Position numbers and translations under genes: made by a program. Source: Luteimonas sp. FCS-9 (GTDB lineage: Bacteria > Pseudomonadota > Gammaproteobacteria > Xanthomonadales > Xanthomonadaceae). From it: a stretch of 64,000 bases of DNA. The stretch is from the NCBI RefSeq assembly GCF_001014645.1, contig NZ_LASZ01000005.1, positions 1-64,000 of the forward strand, read 5' to 3'. Below the pieces are notes generated by a model. The model saw nothing but the letters and a program-made list of their open reading frames with translations. It did not search any database and had not been told where the DNA came from. Below are positions 52,925 through 62,230 of this stretch, one piece after another; positions within the stretch are counted from its first letter, which is position 1; each line of letters starts with the position of its first letter.

Positions 52925-54211
52925 ATGACGTCCAGCTCGCCTGCGCCTTCACGCTTCCGCCTGTCGATGCCCGCACGCGTGCTGATCGCGCTGGCGGCCG
53001 GCGCCGTCATCGGCCTGGGCCTGGCGGCCTGGGACCCGGACGTCGCGGTGCGCGCGGCCGACATCGCCCAGCCGATCGGCACACTGTGGCTGCACGCGCT
53101 GCAGATGACGGTCGTGCCGCTGGTCGCCGCGCTGGTGGTCGTCGGCGTCAACGCCGCGTCGGACGCGGCCGCGTCCGGGCGCACCGCGCGCCTGGCGATG
53201 GGCACGTTCCTCGTCATGCTCGCGCTGTCGGCGACGTTCGCCGCGATCGCGGCCCCGGGGCTGCTGTCGCTGGTGCCGCGCGACGAGACCCAGGCCGCGC
53301 TGTTCCGCGCGGCGATCGGCGCGCCCGACGTGCTGCCGCAGGCGCCGGCGTTCGGGCTGTGGATCACCAGCCTCATCCCGAGCAACGCGATCGCCGCCGC
53401 GGCCGCCAGCGCGATGCTGCCGCTGGTGGTGTTCTCGATGTTCTTCGGCTTTGCGCTGACGCGCCTGGAGGCCGAGCGCCGCGCGCGGATGCTCGAACTG
53501 GTGCGCACGATCGCCGATGCGATGATCGTCGTCGTGCGCTGGGTGCTGGTCGCGGCGCCCTTGGGCGTGTTCGCGCTGGTGCTGTCGGTGTGCGCGCACG
53601 TCGGCCTGGGCGTGCTCGCTGCACTGGGCACCTACATCGCGTTGCAGTGCGCGCTGTACGTAGCGGTCACGCTGCTGATGTACGCGGTCGCCGGGCTGGT
53701 CGCCCGCGAGCGGCCCGCGCGCTTCGCCGCCGCGCTGCTGCCGGTCCAGGCGATCGCGGCGAGCACGCAGTCCTCGCTCGCCGCGCTGCCGGTCATGGTC
53801 GACAGCGCGCGCACCCGCCTGGGCTACCCGCTGGCGGTGACCTCGCTGGTGCTGCCGATGGCGGTGTCGCTGTTCCGCATCGCCAGCCCCGTGCAGTACC
53901 TGAGCGTGGTGAGCTTCATCGCCTGGATCTACGGGATCGAGCTGGGCGCCGCGCAGCTGGCGATCGCCGTCGCGCTCTCCATCGTGATCAGCATGGGCTC
54001 GGTCGGCCTGCCCGGGCAGGTCAGCTTCATGACCAACAACCTGCCCGTCACCCAGGCCCTGGGCCTGCCGGTCGAACCGCTGGGCGTGCTGCTCGCGGTC
54101 GACACCCTGCCCGACGCGTTCGCGACCGTCGCCAACACCACCGCCGACGTCACCGCGACCGGCGTGGTCGCGCGCCGCAGCGGCGCGCCGCCCGATCCCG
54201 ACCCGACCTGA
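52925..54211 (+). CDS. Dicarboxylate/amino acid:cation symporter (DAACS)
   Basis: A 428-aa transporter with eight TM helices plus two re-entrant loops. Visible are the helix 1 MPARVLIALAAGAVIGLGLA, FALTRLEAERRARML after helix 5, the HP1 serine-rich AIAASTQSSLAALPVM and the helix 7/8 MTNNLPVTQALGLPVEPLG with DTLPDAFATVANTTADVTA (substrate binding). The family takes up glutamate, aspartate or C4-dicarboxylates with Na+ or H+. It could import glutamate released from L-Ala-L-Glu. Start ATG 52925. Confidence 0.9.
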   Translation: MTSSSPAPSRFRLSMPARVLIALAAGAVIGLGLAAWDPDVAVRAADIAQPIGTLWLHALQMTVVPLVAALVVVGVNAASDAAASGRTARLAMGTFLVMLALSATFAAIAAPGLLSLVPRDETQAALFRAAIGAPDVLPQAPAFGLWITSLIPSNAIAAAAASAMLPLVVFSMFFGFALTRLEAERRARMLELVRTIADAMIVVVRWVLVAAPLGVFALVLSVCAHVGLGVLAALGTYIALQCALYVAVTLLMYAVAGLVARERPARFAAALLPVQAIAASTQSSLAALPVMVDSARTRLGYPLAVTSLVLPMAVSLFRIASPVQYLSVVSFIAWIYGIELGAAQLAIAVALSIVISMGSVGLPGQVSFMTNNLPVTQALGLPVEPLGVLLAVDTLPDAFATVANTTADVTATGVVARRSGAPPDPDPT

Positions 54212-54227
54212 CCCACCCCTTTCCGCC

Positions 54228-54584
54228 ATGACCGACGATTTCACGCTCTACCACAACCCCCGCTGTTCCAAGTCGCGTGCCGCCCTGGACCTGCTGCAGG
54301 CCCGCGGCATCACGCCGCGCGTGGTGCGCTATCTCGACGCGCCGCCCGATGCCGACACCCTGCGCGACTTGCTGCGCCGGCTCGGCATCGCACCCCGCGC
54401 GTTGCTGCGCACCGGCGAGGCCGAGTATCGCGACCTCGGCCTCGACGATCCGGCGCTCGATGACGCGGCGATCGTCGCGGCCATGGCCGCCCATCCGCGG
54501 TTGATCGAGCGCCCGATCCTGGTCCGGGGCGAGCGCGCGGTCGTCGGCCGGCCGACCGAACGACTGCTCGACCTGCTGCCCTGA
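54228..54584 (+). CDS. ArsC-family arsenate reductase-like protein
   Basis: A 118-aa thioredoxin-fold ArsC protein. Cys13 in HNPRCSKSRAALDLL is the catalytic cysteine. LIERPILVRGERAVVGRP near the C-terminus is the conserved arginine and glutaredoxin-docking region. It may be a true arsenate reductase or one of the YffB/Spx-like homologues; no ars genes lie nearby. It follows the symporter by 16 bp. Confidence 0.88.
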   Translation: MTDDFTLYHNPRCSKSRAALDLLQARGITPRVVRYLDAPPDADTLRDLLRRLGIAPRALLRTGEAEYRDLGLDDPALDDAAIVAAMAAHPRLIERPILVRGERAVVGRPTERLLDLLP

Positions 54585-54623
54585 AGTCCGCCGCCCGCGG
54601 GTGCGCGATCGAAAGCACGCCGC

Positions 54624-55607
54624 TCAGGTCGCCAGCACCTGCGCGATATGGCTCCGGTTGCGGCCGGCGCGCTTGGCCAGGTACAGCGACGTGTCCGCGC
54701 GGCCGAACCAGTCCTGCCAGTCGTGCTCGGCGGCGAGCATCGCGCCGCCGATCGACACCGTGACCGGCCCGCCGGGACTGCGCAGCCGCTGCTCGACCGC
54801 GCCGCGCAGGCGCTCGGCCGCGGCCGCCAGCGCGGCCGCGTCGTCGACCGGCAGCACCAGCACGAACTCCTCGCCGCCGAAGCGGTACGCGGCGTCGTCC
54901 TCGCGCAGTTCGTCGCGCAGGATCGCGGCCAGTTCGACCAGCACCGCATCGCCGACCGCGTGGCCGAAGGTGTCGTTGACCGCCTTGAAGCGGTCGATGT
55001 CGAGCACCAGCAATCCGGCGGCGGTCTGCCGGCGGTCCGCCATCAGGTTGCGCAGGTGCGCTTCCATCGCGCCGCGGTTGGGCAGCCGGGTCAGCGGATC
55101 GAGCGTGGCGCGGCGTTCGAGCGAATCGTTGTAGACGCGGATCCGGCGCGAGAACACGAACGAGAACGCATACACGAGCAGCCAGGTGACCACCGTCGCC
55201 GGGCGCTCGATGCCGTCCTCGGGCAGCACCAGCACCGCCGACGCGGCCGCGATCAGCAACGCGCCGCAGCAGGCGGCGATCCGCATGCGGGCGATGTAGA
55301 AGTTGGTCATCAGCGCCACGTAGACCCAGCCGCTGGCCGCCTCGCCGATCAGCACGCAGGCGGCGGCGCAGAATCCGGTGTTGAACAACGCCATCAGCGT
55401 GCCGGCGGTCTCGGTGCGGCCCGGCCGCCACGCCAGCCGCACGACGCTGCCGATCGCCAGGACGACCGTCGCATCGAACGCGGCCAGCCACCACTCACCA
55501 CGCGTCAGCCGCCAGACCAGGAAGCCGGCCAGGGTCAGCAGCGTCGTCAGCCCCAGCAGGGACACGATCGCGAGCTGGAAATCGTCGCGGAGTCTCGAGG
55601 CGCCCAT
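54624..55607 (-). CDS. GGDEF diguanylate cyclase, membrane-bound
   Basis: A 327-aa protein with five or six N-terminal TM helices (about 8-155), then a GGDEF domain (about 165-325). The active-site loop is GGEEF at 244-248; LDPLTRLPNRGAMEAHL and LVLDIDRFKAVNDTFGHAVGD precede it. RSPGGPVTVSIGGA contains no RxxD I-site five residues before GGEEF (LREDDAAYRF), so feedback inhibition may be absent. It makes c-di-GMP. ATG 55607 is preferred over GTG 55616. Confidence 0.9.
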   Translation of the reverse strand: MGASRLRDDFQLAIVSLLGLTTLLTLAGFLVWRLTRGEWWLAAFDATVVLAIGSVVRLAWRPGRTETAGTLMALFNTGFCAAACVLIGEAASGWVYVALMTNFYIARMRIAACCGALLIAAASAVLVLPEDGIERPATVVTWLLVYAFSFVFSRRIRVYNDSLERRATLDPLTRLPNRGAMEAHLRNLMADRRQTAAGLLVLDIDRFKAVNDTFGHAVGDAVLVELAAILRDELREDDAAYRFGGEEFVLVLPVDDAAALAAAAERLRGAVEQRLRSPGGPVTVSIGGAMLAAEHDWQDWFGRADTSLYLAKRAGRNRSHIAQVLAT

Positions 55608-55752
55608 ACCGTCCACCGCATTCGCACGCGGCGATGCGCCTGTCTCCCCTTGCCAGCGTCAATCCCCCAATCTAGGGCCGGACCGGTGAAGGGCGAATGA
55701 CCCGTGGCGTCGGGCCGCAGGCAGGCGGTGGTGCGGGGCGTACGGCGTGGAG

Positions 55753-55839
55753 TGGTGCCCGGAGCCGGAATCGAACCGGCACGGCCTTGCGGCCAACGGA
55801 TTTTAAGTCCGGTGCGTCTACCAGTTTCGCCATCCGGGC
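55753..55839 (-). tRNA. tRNA-Leu(TAA)
   Basis: 87 nt including CCA. Acceptor GCCCGGA / TCCGGGC, anticodon loop CTTAAAA (TAA), class II variable arm (TTGGCCGCAAGGCC), T-arm CCGGTTCGATTCCGG. Last of a four-tRNA minus-strand cluster after pgsA. Confidence 0.95.
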
Positions 55840-55905
55840 ACGCGCGGCGCCAAGGGTGCCTGAGCGCCGGGCGAATTGAAACCGGCCGGTGCGGCGGGCG
55901 CAAAC

Positions 55906-55928
55906 GAAAAACCCCGCTTGCGCGGGGT
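55906..55928 (-). terminator. Terminator after tRNA-Gly copy 2
   Basis: On the minus strand GACCCCGC / GCGGGGTT-type stem (accccgc / gcggggt, TTGC loop) followed by a run of U (A-run 55906-55911). Confidence 0.8.
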
Positions 55929-55939
55929 CGTTCTTGAAC

Positions 55940-56015
<76 letters not shown>

Positions 56016-56061
56016 ATGGAACCGAATTATACCCTGCCTGCGACCTTCGTGGTGCGCCGGC

Positions 56062-56135
56062 TGGAGGCCTGGGTCGGAATCGAACCGGCGTACACGGATT
56101 TGCAATCCGCTGCATAACCACTCTGCCACCAGGCC
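56062..56135 (-). tRNA. tRNA-Cys(GCA)
   Basis: 74 nt including CCA. Acceptor GGCCTGG / CCAGGCC, anticodon loop TTGCAAA (GCA), T-arm CCGGTTCGATTCCGA. Confidence 0.95.
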
Positions 56136-56172
56136 GGTGACCCGCCGGCGGATCCGCGATGGATCGGCCGAC

Positions 56173-56205
56173 AAAACGAAACCCCGCATGCAACCCGGGG
56201 TTTCG
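56173..56205 (-). terminator. Hairpin between tRNA-Gly and tRNA-Cys
   Basis: A 10-bp perfect stem, cgaaaccccg / cggggtttcg, with 9-nt loop. On the minus strand it is followed by UUUU. It may partly terminate the tRNA transcript or mark a processing boundary. Confidence 0.7.
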
Positions 56206-56215
56206 CGTTCGAAAC

Positions 56216-56291
<76 letters not shown>

Positions 56292-56328
56292 TCGGGGAGG
56301 CGAAATTCTACCGTTCGCCGGCAGGGTG

Positions 56329-56928
56329 TCAATACTTGTTTCGCTCCGCGGCACGCATGATCGGCCAGGCCGCGCGCAGGTACGCCAGTCCCGACCACAG
56401 CGTGAGCAGCGCGGCGAGCGCGAGCAGCCAGTCGCCGACGACGAAGATCTCGCGGCCCAGCCACGGCAGCGGCCTCGGCGGCTGCTCGGGCGTAACCGAG
56501 TACAGCAGGCACAGCAAGGCGACCATCTGCGCGATGGTCTTGACCTTGCCGATCGCCGCGACCTTGACCGTGGCGCGCTGCCCTAGCTCGGCCATCCACT
56601 CGCGCAGCGCGGAGACCGCGATCTCGCGGCCCACGATCACCGCGGCCCAGATCGCCATCCACGGCGAGGGATGCCCCTGCACGATCAGGAACAGCGCGAC
56701 GGCGACCATCAGCTTGTCGGCGACCGGATCGAGGAACGCGCCGAATGCCGAGGACAGGCCGTAGCGGCGTGCGATCCAGCCGTCGAGCCAGTCGGTGACC
56801 GCGGCGAGCCCGAACACGAACGCGGCGGCGAAGTTGGTCCACTTGAACGGCAGGTAGAACACCAGCACCAGCACCGGGATCATCAGGATCCGCAGCAGCG
56901 TGAGCCAGGTGGGAATCGTCAGTTTCAT
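56329..56928 (-). CDS. pgsA: CDP-diacylglycerol-glycerol-3-phosphate phosphatidyltransferase
   Basis: A 199-aa inner-membrane enzyme that makes phosphatidylglycerol phosphate. The CDP-alcohol motif is complete: Asp46/Asp49-Gly50, Ala53-Arg54, Gly63, Asp67, Asp71 (DWLDGWIARR, FLDPVADK). It has about four TM helices. It lies downstream of uvrC (18-bp gap), and tRNA-Gly follows, an order conserved in gamma-proteobacteria. Confidence 0.96.
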   Translation of the reverse strand: MKLTIPTWLTLLRILMIPVLVLVFYLPFKWTNFAAAFVFGLAAVTDWLDGWIARRYGLSSAFGAFLDPVADKLMVAVALFLIVQGHPSPWMAIWAAVIVGREIAVSALREWMAELGQRATVKVAAIGKVKTIAQMVALLCLLYSVTPEQPPRPLPWLGREIFVVGDWLLALAALLTLWSGLAYLRAAWPIMRAAERNKY

Positions 56929-56946
56929 CGCAAGCCTGTGGGGGAA

Positions 56947-58815
56947 TCAGTCCTGGCCGGCGCCGGGCGCACCGGCGTCGAGCCCGTGTAGGGTCGCATA
57001 GATGCGCTGCGCGAGTGCCGCGTTGACGCCCTCGACCTGCGCGATCTCCTCGGTGCCCGCGGCCTTCAGGCCGCCCAGGCCGCCGAAATGCTTGAGCAGG
57101 CTCGCGCGGCGGCGCGGCCCGATGCCGGGGATGTCCTCCAGCCGGCTGGTGTTGCGCGCCTTCTGACGCCGGCCGCGATGGCCGGTGATCGCGAAGCGGT
57201 GCGCCTCGTCGCGCACCTGCTGCACCAGTTGCAGCCCGGGCGAGGCGGCGCCCGGCTTGAGCTCGCGCCCGTCGGGCAGCAGCAGCGTCTCGTCGCCCGG
57301 CTTGCGCGCCTCGCCCTTGGCCACGCCGACCAGGCAGACGCCCGTGATGCCGTAGCCGTCGAGCACCGCGCGCGCCTGCGCGACCTGGCCGGCGCCGCCG
57401 TCGATCAGCAGCACGTCCGGCAGCACGCCATCGTCCTCGACCGCCTTGCGGAACCGGCGCGTGAGCGCCTGGTGCATCGCCGCGTAGTCGTCGCCCGGCT
57501 CGATGCCGGCGATGTTGTAGCGCCGGTACTGGCCGCGGACGGGGCCCTGGGCGTCGAACACCACGCAGGAGGCAACCGTGGCCTCGCCCATCGTGTGGCT
57601 GATGTCGAAGCACTCGATGCGCTGCGCCGGCTCGGCCAGGCCCAGCATCTCGCGCAGGGAGTCGGCGCGCGCCTGCTGCGCGGCCTGGCTGCCGAGTTCG
57701 CTGGCCAGCGCGATCTCGGCGTTGCGCCGCGCCAGATCGACGTAGCGCGCGCGGTCGCCGCGCACGTTGCACTTGAGCTGCACGCGGCGCCCGGCGGCCT
57801 CGCTGAACGCCTGTTCGAGCAGCGCGACGTCCTCGATCGACCGGTCGAGCACGATCTCGCGCGGCGGCACCTGTTCGGCGTAGTGCTGCGACACGAATGC
57901 GGCGAGCACCTCGGCCGGGTCGTCGCTGCCATTGGTGCGCGGGTGGAACGCGCGCGTGCCCAGGTTGCGGCCGTCGCGGAACGACAGCAGCAGCACGCAG
58001 GCCTGGCTGCCGCGCATCGCGCAGGCGAGCACGTCGAGTTCGGCGACCTTGCCGTCCACGTACTGGCGCGCCTGCATGCCGCGCATGTTGCCCAGCAGGT
58101 CGCGCAGCCGCGCGGCCTCCTCGAAATCCAGGCGCCCGGCGGCCGCCTCCATGTCGCGCGTGACCTCGTCGGTCAGCGCGTCGCTGCGGCCTTCCAGGAA
58201 CATCGACGCGCGGCGCACGGCGTCGGCGTAGTCGCGCTCCGACACCAGCCCGACGCACGGCGCCGTGCAGCGGCCGATCTGGTGCTGCAGGCAAGGACGG
58301 GAGCGGTTGCGGAAGACGCTGTCCTCGCAATTGCGCAGCTTGAACAGCTTCTGCATCAGGTTCAGCGTCTCGCGCACCGCGGTCACGCCCGGGTACGGGC
58401 CGAAGTAGCGGCCGGGCACGTTGCGCGGCCCGCGGTGGACGGCGATCCGCGGCCAGGCGTCGCGCGTCACCAGCACGTAGGGATAGCTCTTGTCGTCGCG
58501 CAGCGAGACGTTGTAGCGCGGCTTGAGCGACTTGATCAGTTGGTTCTCCAGCAGCAGCGCCTCGGCCTCGGTGCGGGTGACGGTGACTTCCATGCGCGCG
58601 ATCTGCGCGATCATCGCCATCGTCCGCGTCGCCTTGGGCGTGGCGTTGAAGTAGCTCGCCACGCGCTTGCGCAGGTCCGCCGCCTTGCCGACGTACAGCA
58701 CCGCGTCGTCGGCCGCGATCATGCGGTAGACGCCCGGCGCGGTGCTCAGGCCGCCGACGAACGCCTTGCCATCGAACGCCGTCCTCGCGCCGCGCGCTTT
58801 CGCCGTCCCGGTCAT
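56947..58815 (-). CDS. uvrC: Excinuclease ABC subunit C
   Basis: A 622-aa UvrC, the dual-incision nuclease of nucleotide-excision repair. The GIY-YIG domain (PGVYRMIAADDAVLYVGKA) is at about 27-50. A cysteine-containing segment (RSRPCLQHQIGRCTAPCVG) follows, then the UVR motif (DFEEAARLRDLLGNM), the RNase-H-like C-terminal endonuclease (ECFDISHTMGEATVASCVVF, LLIDGGAGQV) and two HhH motifs (DIPGIGPRRRASLLKHFGG). The start at 58815 overlaps the thioredoxin/NHL gene stop (ATGA). Confidence 0.97.
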   Translation of the reverse strand: MTGTAKARGARTAFDGKAFVGGLSTAPGVYRMIAADDAVLYVGKAADLRKRVASYFNATPKATRTMAMIAQIARMEVTVTRTEAEALLLENQLIKSLKPRYNVSLRDDKSYPYVLVTRDAWPRIAVHRGPRNVPGRYFGPYPGVTAVRETLNLMQKLFKLRNCEDSVFRNRSRPCLQHQIGRCTAPCVGLVSERDYADAVRRASMFLEGRSDALTDEVTRDMEAAAGRLDFEEAARLRDLLGNMRGMQARQYVDGKVAELDVLACAMRGSQACVLLLSFRDGRNLGTRAFHPRTNGSDDPAEVLAAFVSQHYAEQVPPREIVLDRSIEDVALLEQAFSEAAGRRVQLKCNVRGDRARYVDLARRNAEIALASELGSQAAQQARADSLREMLGLAEPAQRIECFDISHTMGEATVASCVVFDAQGPVRGQYRRYNIAGIEPGDDYAAMHQALTRRFRKAVEDDGVLPDVLLIDGGAGQVAQARAVLDGYGITGVCLVGVAKGEARKPGDETLLLPDGRELKPGAASPGLQLVQQVRDEAHRFAITGHRGRRQKARNTSRLEDIPGIGPRRRASLLKHFGGLGGLKAAGTEEIAQVEGVNAALAQRIYATLHGLDAGAPGAGQD

Positions 58816-60239
58816 TCGCCGATCGCAACGTGGCGCAGCGCGCCGGTGGCCGGATCCAGCCGCAGCACGGCATGGGCGTCGGTGTCGGCGATCCACACCG
58901 CGCCGGCGGCCGCGGCCAGCGCGGTCGGGCCATGCAGGCGCTGCGGCAGCGCGACGGTCGCCAGCTCGCCGCCGCCCAGCCGCAAGCTGCGCAGCGTGTC
59001 GTTGCCGCTGTCGGCGATCCACAGCACCGGGGCGTCGGGTGCGAGCGCCAGCGCCTGCGGCGCCTGCAGCCGCGCGTCGTCGCGCGCACCGTCGACGTCT
59101 CCGAACTGCCAGGGCCCCGCGCCGACGAGCGTTGCGACCCGGCCGGTCGGCAGGTGGACGCTGCGGATCGCCGAACCCGCGGCGTCGCAGACGTAGAGCG
59201 TCTGCTGCACGCAGGCCAGGGCCACGGGTTCGGCGAACGTGGCCGCCTCGCCGACGCCGTCGCCGGTGCCGAGCACGCCGCTGCCGCACAGCGGCGCGAT
59301 CCGCGCACCGCCCAGGTCGAGCTGCCAGATGCGGTTGTCGCCGGCGGTCGCCACGTACAGCCGGTCGCCCGACAGCACGATGCCGCGCGGCTGGTCGAGC
59401 GCGACCGCGCGCGGGTCGGCCAGCGACCCGGCGGCCGTCCTGCCGGGCCGGCCGGCGCCGCACACCGTGGACACGTCGCCGCTGCGCAGCGCGATCCGGC
59501 GCACTGCATGGTTGCCGGTATCGGCGACGTAGAGCGCGTCGCGCGCGACGAACAGGCCATGGGGACGGGTCAGCGCGGCCAGTTCCATGGGACCGTCGAT
59601 GAAACCCGCACTGCCGCTGCCGAACTGCCTGAGGATGCGCCCGCCCGCATCGCATTCCAGGACCCGATGGTGGCCGCAGTCGGCGATGTAGAGCAGCTCG
59701 CCGGATACCGCCAGACCCGCGGGAAACCGCAGCGGCAGCGCGGGCTCGACCTCGCGGCGCAGCCGGATCGGTTCGGCGCTCGAGGGGTGCGGGGTGAGCT
59801 CGCCGAGCAGCGCGCCGATGCGCGCATCGAGCTCGCGGATGCCGCCCTCGCCGACGATGCGCTCGCGCACCCGGCCCTCGCCGTCGATCAGCAGCACCGT
59901 GGGCCAGGCGTCGAGCCCGAAGTGCTGCCAGGCCGTCCAGTCGCCGTCGTGCGCGACCGGGAACTCGTATTGCTGGAGCAGCACGCGCTGCGCACTGCGG
60001 CGCGCGTCGCGTTCGGCATCGAAGCGCGGGACGTGCACCGCCGCCACCTGCAGCCGTTCGCGATGGCGTGCGCGCAGGTGGCCGAGATCCGCGAGCCGCT
60101 GCTGGCACCACGCCGAGCCCAGGTTGACGAACGCCAGCGCGCAGACGCGGCCGCGCAGCTGCGCCATGCGCAGCGGGTCGCGCAGGTTCAGCCACGCCAG
60201 GCCGGCCGGGAATTCGGGCGCTGCGACGGCGTCGTTCAT
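58812..60239 (-). CDS. Thioredoxin-like/NHL-repeat protein (NHLRC2-like)
   Basis: A 475-aa soluble protein. Residues about 10-150 are a thioredoxin-like fold (WLNLRDPLRMAQLRGRVCAL, then FVNLGSAWCQQRL), but the CxxC redox pair is reduced to a single Cys. The remainder is NHL repeats forming a beta-propeller: FPAGLAVSGELLYIADCGHHRV, LTRPHGLFVARDALYVADTGNHAV and four similar. The architecture resembles NHLRC2. It would be a binding scaffold rather than an oxidoreductase. It is translationally coupled to uvrC. Confidence 0.87.
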   Translation of the reverse strand: MNDAVAAPEFPAGLAWLNLRDPLRMAQLRGRVCALAFVNLGSAWCQQRLADLGHLRARHRERLQVAAVHVPRFDAERDARRSAQRVLLQQYEFPVAHDGDWTAWQHFGLDAWPTVLLIDGEGRVRERIVGEGGIRELDARIGALLGELTPHPSSAEPIRLRREVEPALPLRFPAGLAVSGELLYIADCGHHRVLECDAGGRILRQFGSGSAGFIDGPMELAALTRPHGLFVARDALYVADTGNHAVRRIALRSGDVSTVCGAGRPGRTAAGSLADPRAVALDQPRGIVLSGDRLYVATAGDNRIWQLDLGGARIAPLCGSGVLGTGDGVGEAATFAEPVALACVQQTLYVCDAAGSAIRSVHLPTGRVATLVGAGPWQFGDVDGARDDARLQAPQALALAPDAPVLWIADSGNDTLRSLRLGGGELATVALPQRLHGPTALAAAAGAVWIADTDAHAVLRLDPATGALRHVAIGE

Positions 60240-60367
60240 GGCGCGATTATGCGGGATCGCCCACCCGCGCCATGTCGAGACCGGGCACTCCGTCCGGGCC
60301 GCGGATGACCGGCGCCCGGGCTGCCGACGACGCGGCCGGGCCGGCCGGTTGCAGTGTCGTCGTCCGC

Positions 60368-61147
60368 TCAGTTCCCGGTGTCCGCGGCCGCCAGCCGCGC
60401 CTGCGCCCGGGCCAGGTCCTCCGGCGTGTCGACACCCGGCGGGAACGCATCCGGTGCGATCCCGACCGCGACCCGGCAGCCGGCCTCGAGCACGCGCAGC
60501 TGCTCGAGCATCTCGACCTGCTCCAGTTCGCCCGGCGCCATCGCGGCGAAGCGGCGCAGGAAGCCCACCCGGTAGCCGTAGATCCCGATATGCCGCCACC
60601 AGCGTCCGGCCGGCATCGTCGTGCGGTCGCGCGCGAACGCATCGCGCGGCCAGGGCACCGGCGCGCGGCTGAAGTACAGCGCATCGCCGTCCGCCCCGCG
60701 CACGACCTTGACCGCGTTCGGGTCCAGCAGCGTCCCGACGTCGTCGATCGGCGCGGCCAGCGTCGCCAACGCGACGCCCGGCTGCGCGGCGAGTCCGGCG
60801 ACCGCGCGGATGCCCGAGGCCGGCGCGAACGGCTCGTCGCCCTGCAGGTTCACGACCACGCGGTCGTCGTCCCAGCCGGCGAGCGCGGCGCATTCGGCGA
60901 GCCGGTCGGTGCCCGAGGGGTGGTCGGGCGACGTCATCGCGACCCGGACCGGGAACCCGGCCAGCGCGTCGCGCACCCGGGCATCGTCGGTCGCGACCCA
61001 GACCTCGGCGGCCCCGGCCTCCAGCGCGCGTTGCGCCACGTGCAGCACCAGCGGGCGGTCGCCCAACGGCTGCAGCGGCTTGCCCGGCAGGCGGGTGGAA
61101 GCATGGCGCGCCGGAATGGCGACGACGAAATCGGCGGGAACGTCCAT
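60368..61147 (-). CDS. kdsB: CMP-Kdo synthetase
   Basis: A 259-aa 3-deoxy-manno-octulosonate cytidylyltransferase that activates Kdo for LPS. Motifs: [20 protein letters not shown] (nucleotide binding), [24 protein letters not shown] and [12 protein letters not shown], ending with [12 protein letters not shown]. The start ATG at 61147 (MDVPADFV). kdkA, further left, is another Kdo gene. It lies 128 bp upstream of the NHL gene; nothing else is in that gap. Confidence 0.96.
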   Translation of the reverse strand: MDVPADFVVAIPARHASTRLPGKPLQPLGDRPLVLHVAQRALEAGAAEVWVATDDARVRDALAGFPVRVAMTSPDHPSGTDRLAECAALAGWDDDRVVVNLQGDEPFAPASGIRAVAGLAAQPGVALATLAAPIDDVGTLLDPNAVKVVRGADGDALYFSRAPVPWPRDAFARDRTTMPAGRWWRHIGIYGYRVGFLRRFAAMAPGELEQVEMLEQLRVLEAGCRVAVGIAPDAFPPGVDTPEDLARAQARLAAADTGN

Positions 61148-61354
61148 GGCGGGATTCTGGCATGCGCGGTCGTCGCCAGGGCCTTCGCAGGGGCGATGTC
61201 GCCGCCGCGACGCGGCTTCAGCCGCCCGACGCGATCGTCGCGCGGCGACTGCGCACAACCGAGCGAAGCCGCGCCAGGCCTCCGGCCGCCTCCAGCCGGA
61301 AGTCGAGTGGAAACTGGGAAGACCGGACACGACGCCGTGCCGCCGCCCGGAGCG

Positions 61355-61717
61355 TCAGGAATGCGCGCCGGTGGCCGGAAACTCGCGCTCGTCGCCGTTC
61401 GCGACGGCGCTGGCGTCCGCGCGCATCTGCGCCCACAGCGCGCGACCGGCCGACGTGCGACGGCCATCCGCCGCGCGGACGCGCGCCTGGCGCGCCGCGC
61501 GGCGCATCGCATGCAGACGCCGGCGCCAGCGCAGCACGCCGGCCACCGCCAGCAAGGCCGCCAGCCCGACCGACAGCACCAGCGCCCAGGGCGCGAGCGC
61601 CGCCAACCCGCCGATGATCGAGCCCTGGGTGCGCGCAAGCGCGAATGCGAACACGGCGCCCGCGATCAACACGTAGGACGGCAGCACCAGAATGCGCCAG
61701 ACGGCCCGGGCCGGCAT
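61355..61717 (-). CDS. Small membrane protein
   Basis: A 120-aa protein with two TM helices at about 10-28 and 38-62 (ILVLPSYVLIAGAVFAFAL, PWALVLSVGLAALLAVAGVL) and a basic cytoplasmic tail with many arginines (RWRRRLHAMRRAARQARVRA). No family recognised. The ATG overlaps the stop of the upstream gene by one base (TGATG) and has an AGGAG site 8 nt before it. Confidence 0.7.
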   Translation of the reverse strand: MPARAVWRILVLPSYVLIAGAVFAFALARTQGSIIGGLAALAPWALVLSVGLAALLAVAGVLRWRRRLHAMRRAARQARVRAADGRRTSAGRALWAQMRADASAVANGDEREFPATGAHS

Positions 61718-62052
61718 CACGGCATCTCCTCGTGGCCGGGCGATGTCCGCCCCGGCGTGGGGACCGCTGCGCGCCGATCGTCGCCACGCGCAGCGACGAC
61801 CCTGGGCGCGTGCGCCGAAGGCGACAGCACCACGGCCGGGCATGCGTACTGGTTGCCCGAGCGCCAGTGCGTGGCGGCCTGCGGACGGACCTGTTCCCAG
61901 TTCGCGCCGCGGGTCGCGGACTCCCAGACCTCGCGCATCAGCGGCTCGACCTCGTGCCAGTCCGCATCCGGGTGCCCGGCCCGCGTCGCACGCGCCAGTT
62001 CGGCAAGGATCACGTGGTGCTGGGCGGCGGGAGCGGGCGCGGCGCGATGCAT
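61717..62052 (-). CDS. Hypothetical protein
   Basis: A 111-aa protein. The N-terminal half has a helical stretch HHVILAELARATRAGHPDAD, then HEVEPLMREVWESATRGANW; the C-terminal half is Pro/Arg-rich. Not recognised. It starts at ATG 62052 and runs into the membrane-protein gene, so the pair is cotranslated. It is divergent from the FMN glutamate-synthase-family gene. Confidence 0.65.
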   Translation of the reverse strand: MHRAAPAPAAQHHVILAELARATRAGHPDADWHEVEPLMREVWESATRGANWEQVRPQAATHWRSGNQYACPAVVLSPSAHAPRVVAARGDDRRAAVPTPGRTSPGHEEMP

Positions 62053-62230
62053 GTCCGGAAGGCGTTGGGGAGACTTGCGATCCAGCCTAGGCAGCGCGCC
62101 GCCAATCCGCCGTGAAACCCGCGGGCCGCGCGGCGAGCGTTCAGCGACGGGTGGCCCCGCGGCGGCGGCCTCCCCTACCATGGCCGTCCGCATCGGGACC
62201 GGCGCGGGCCGGGCCGCACGAAGGAGTCGG

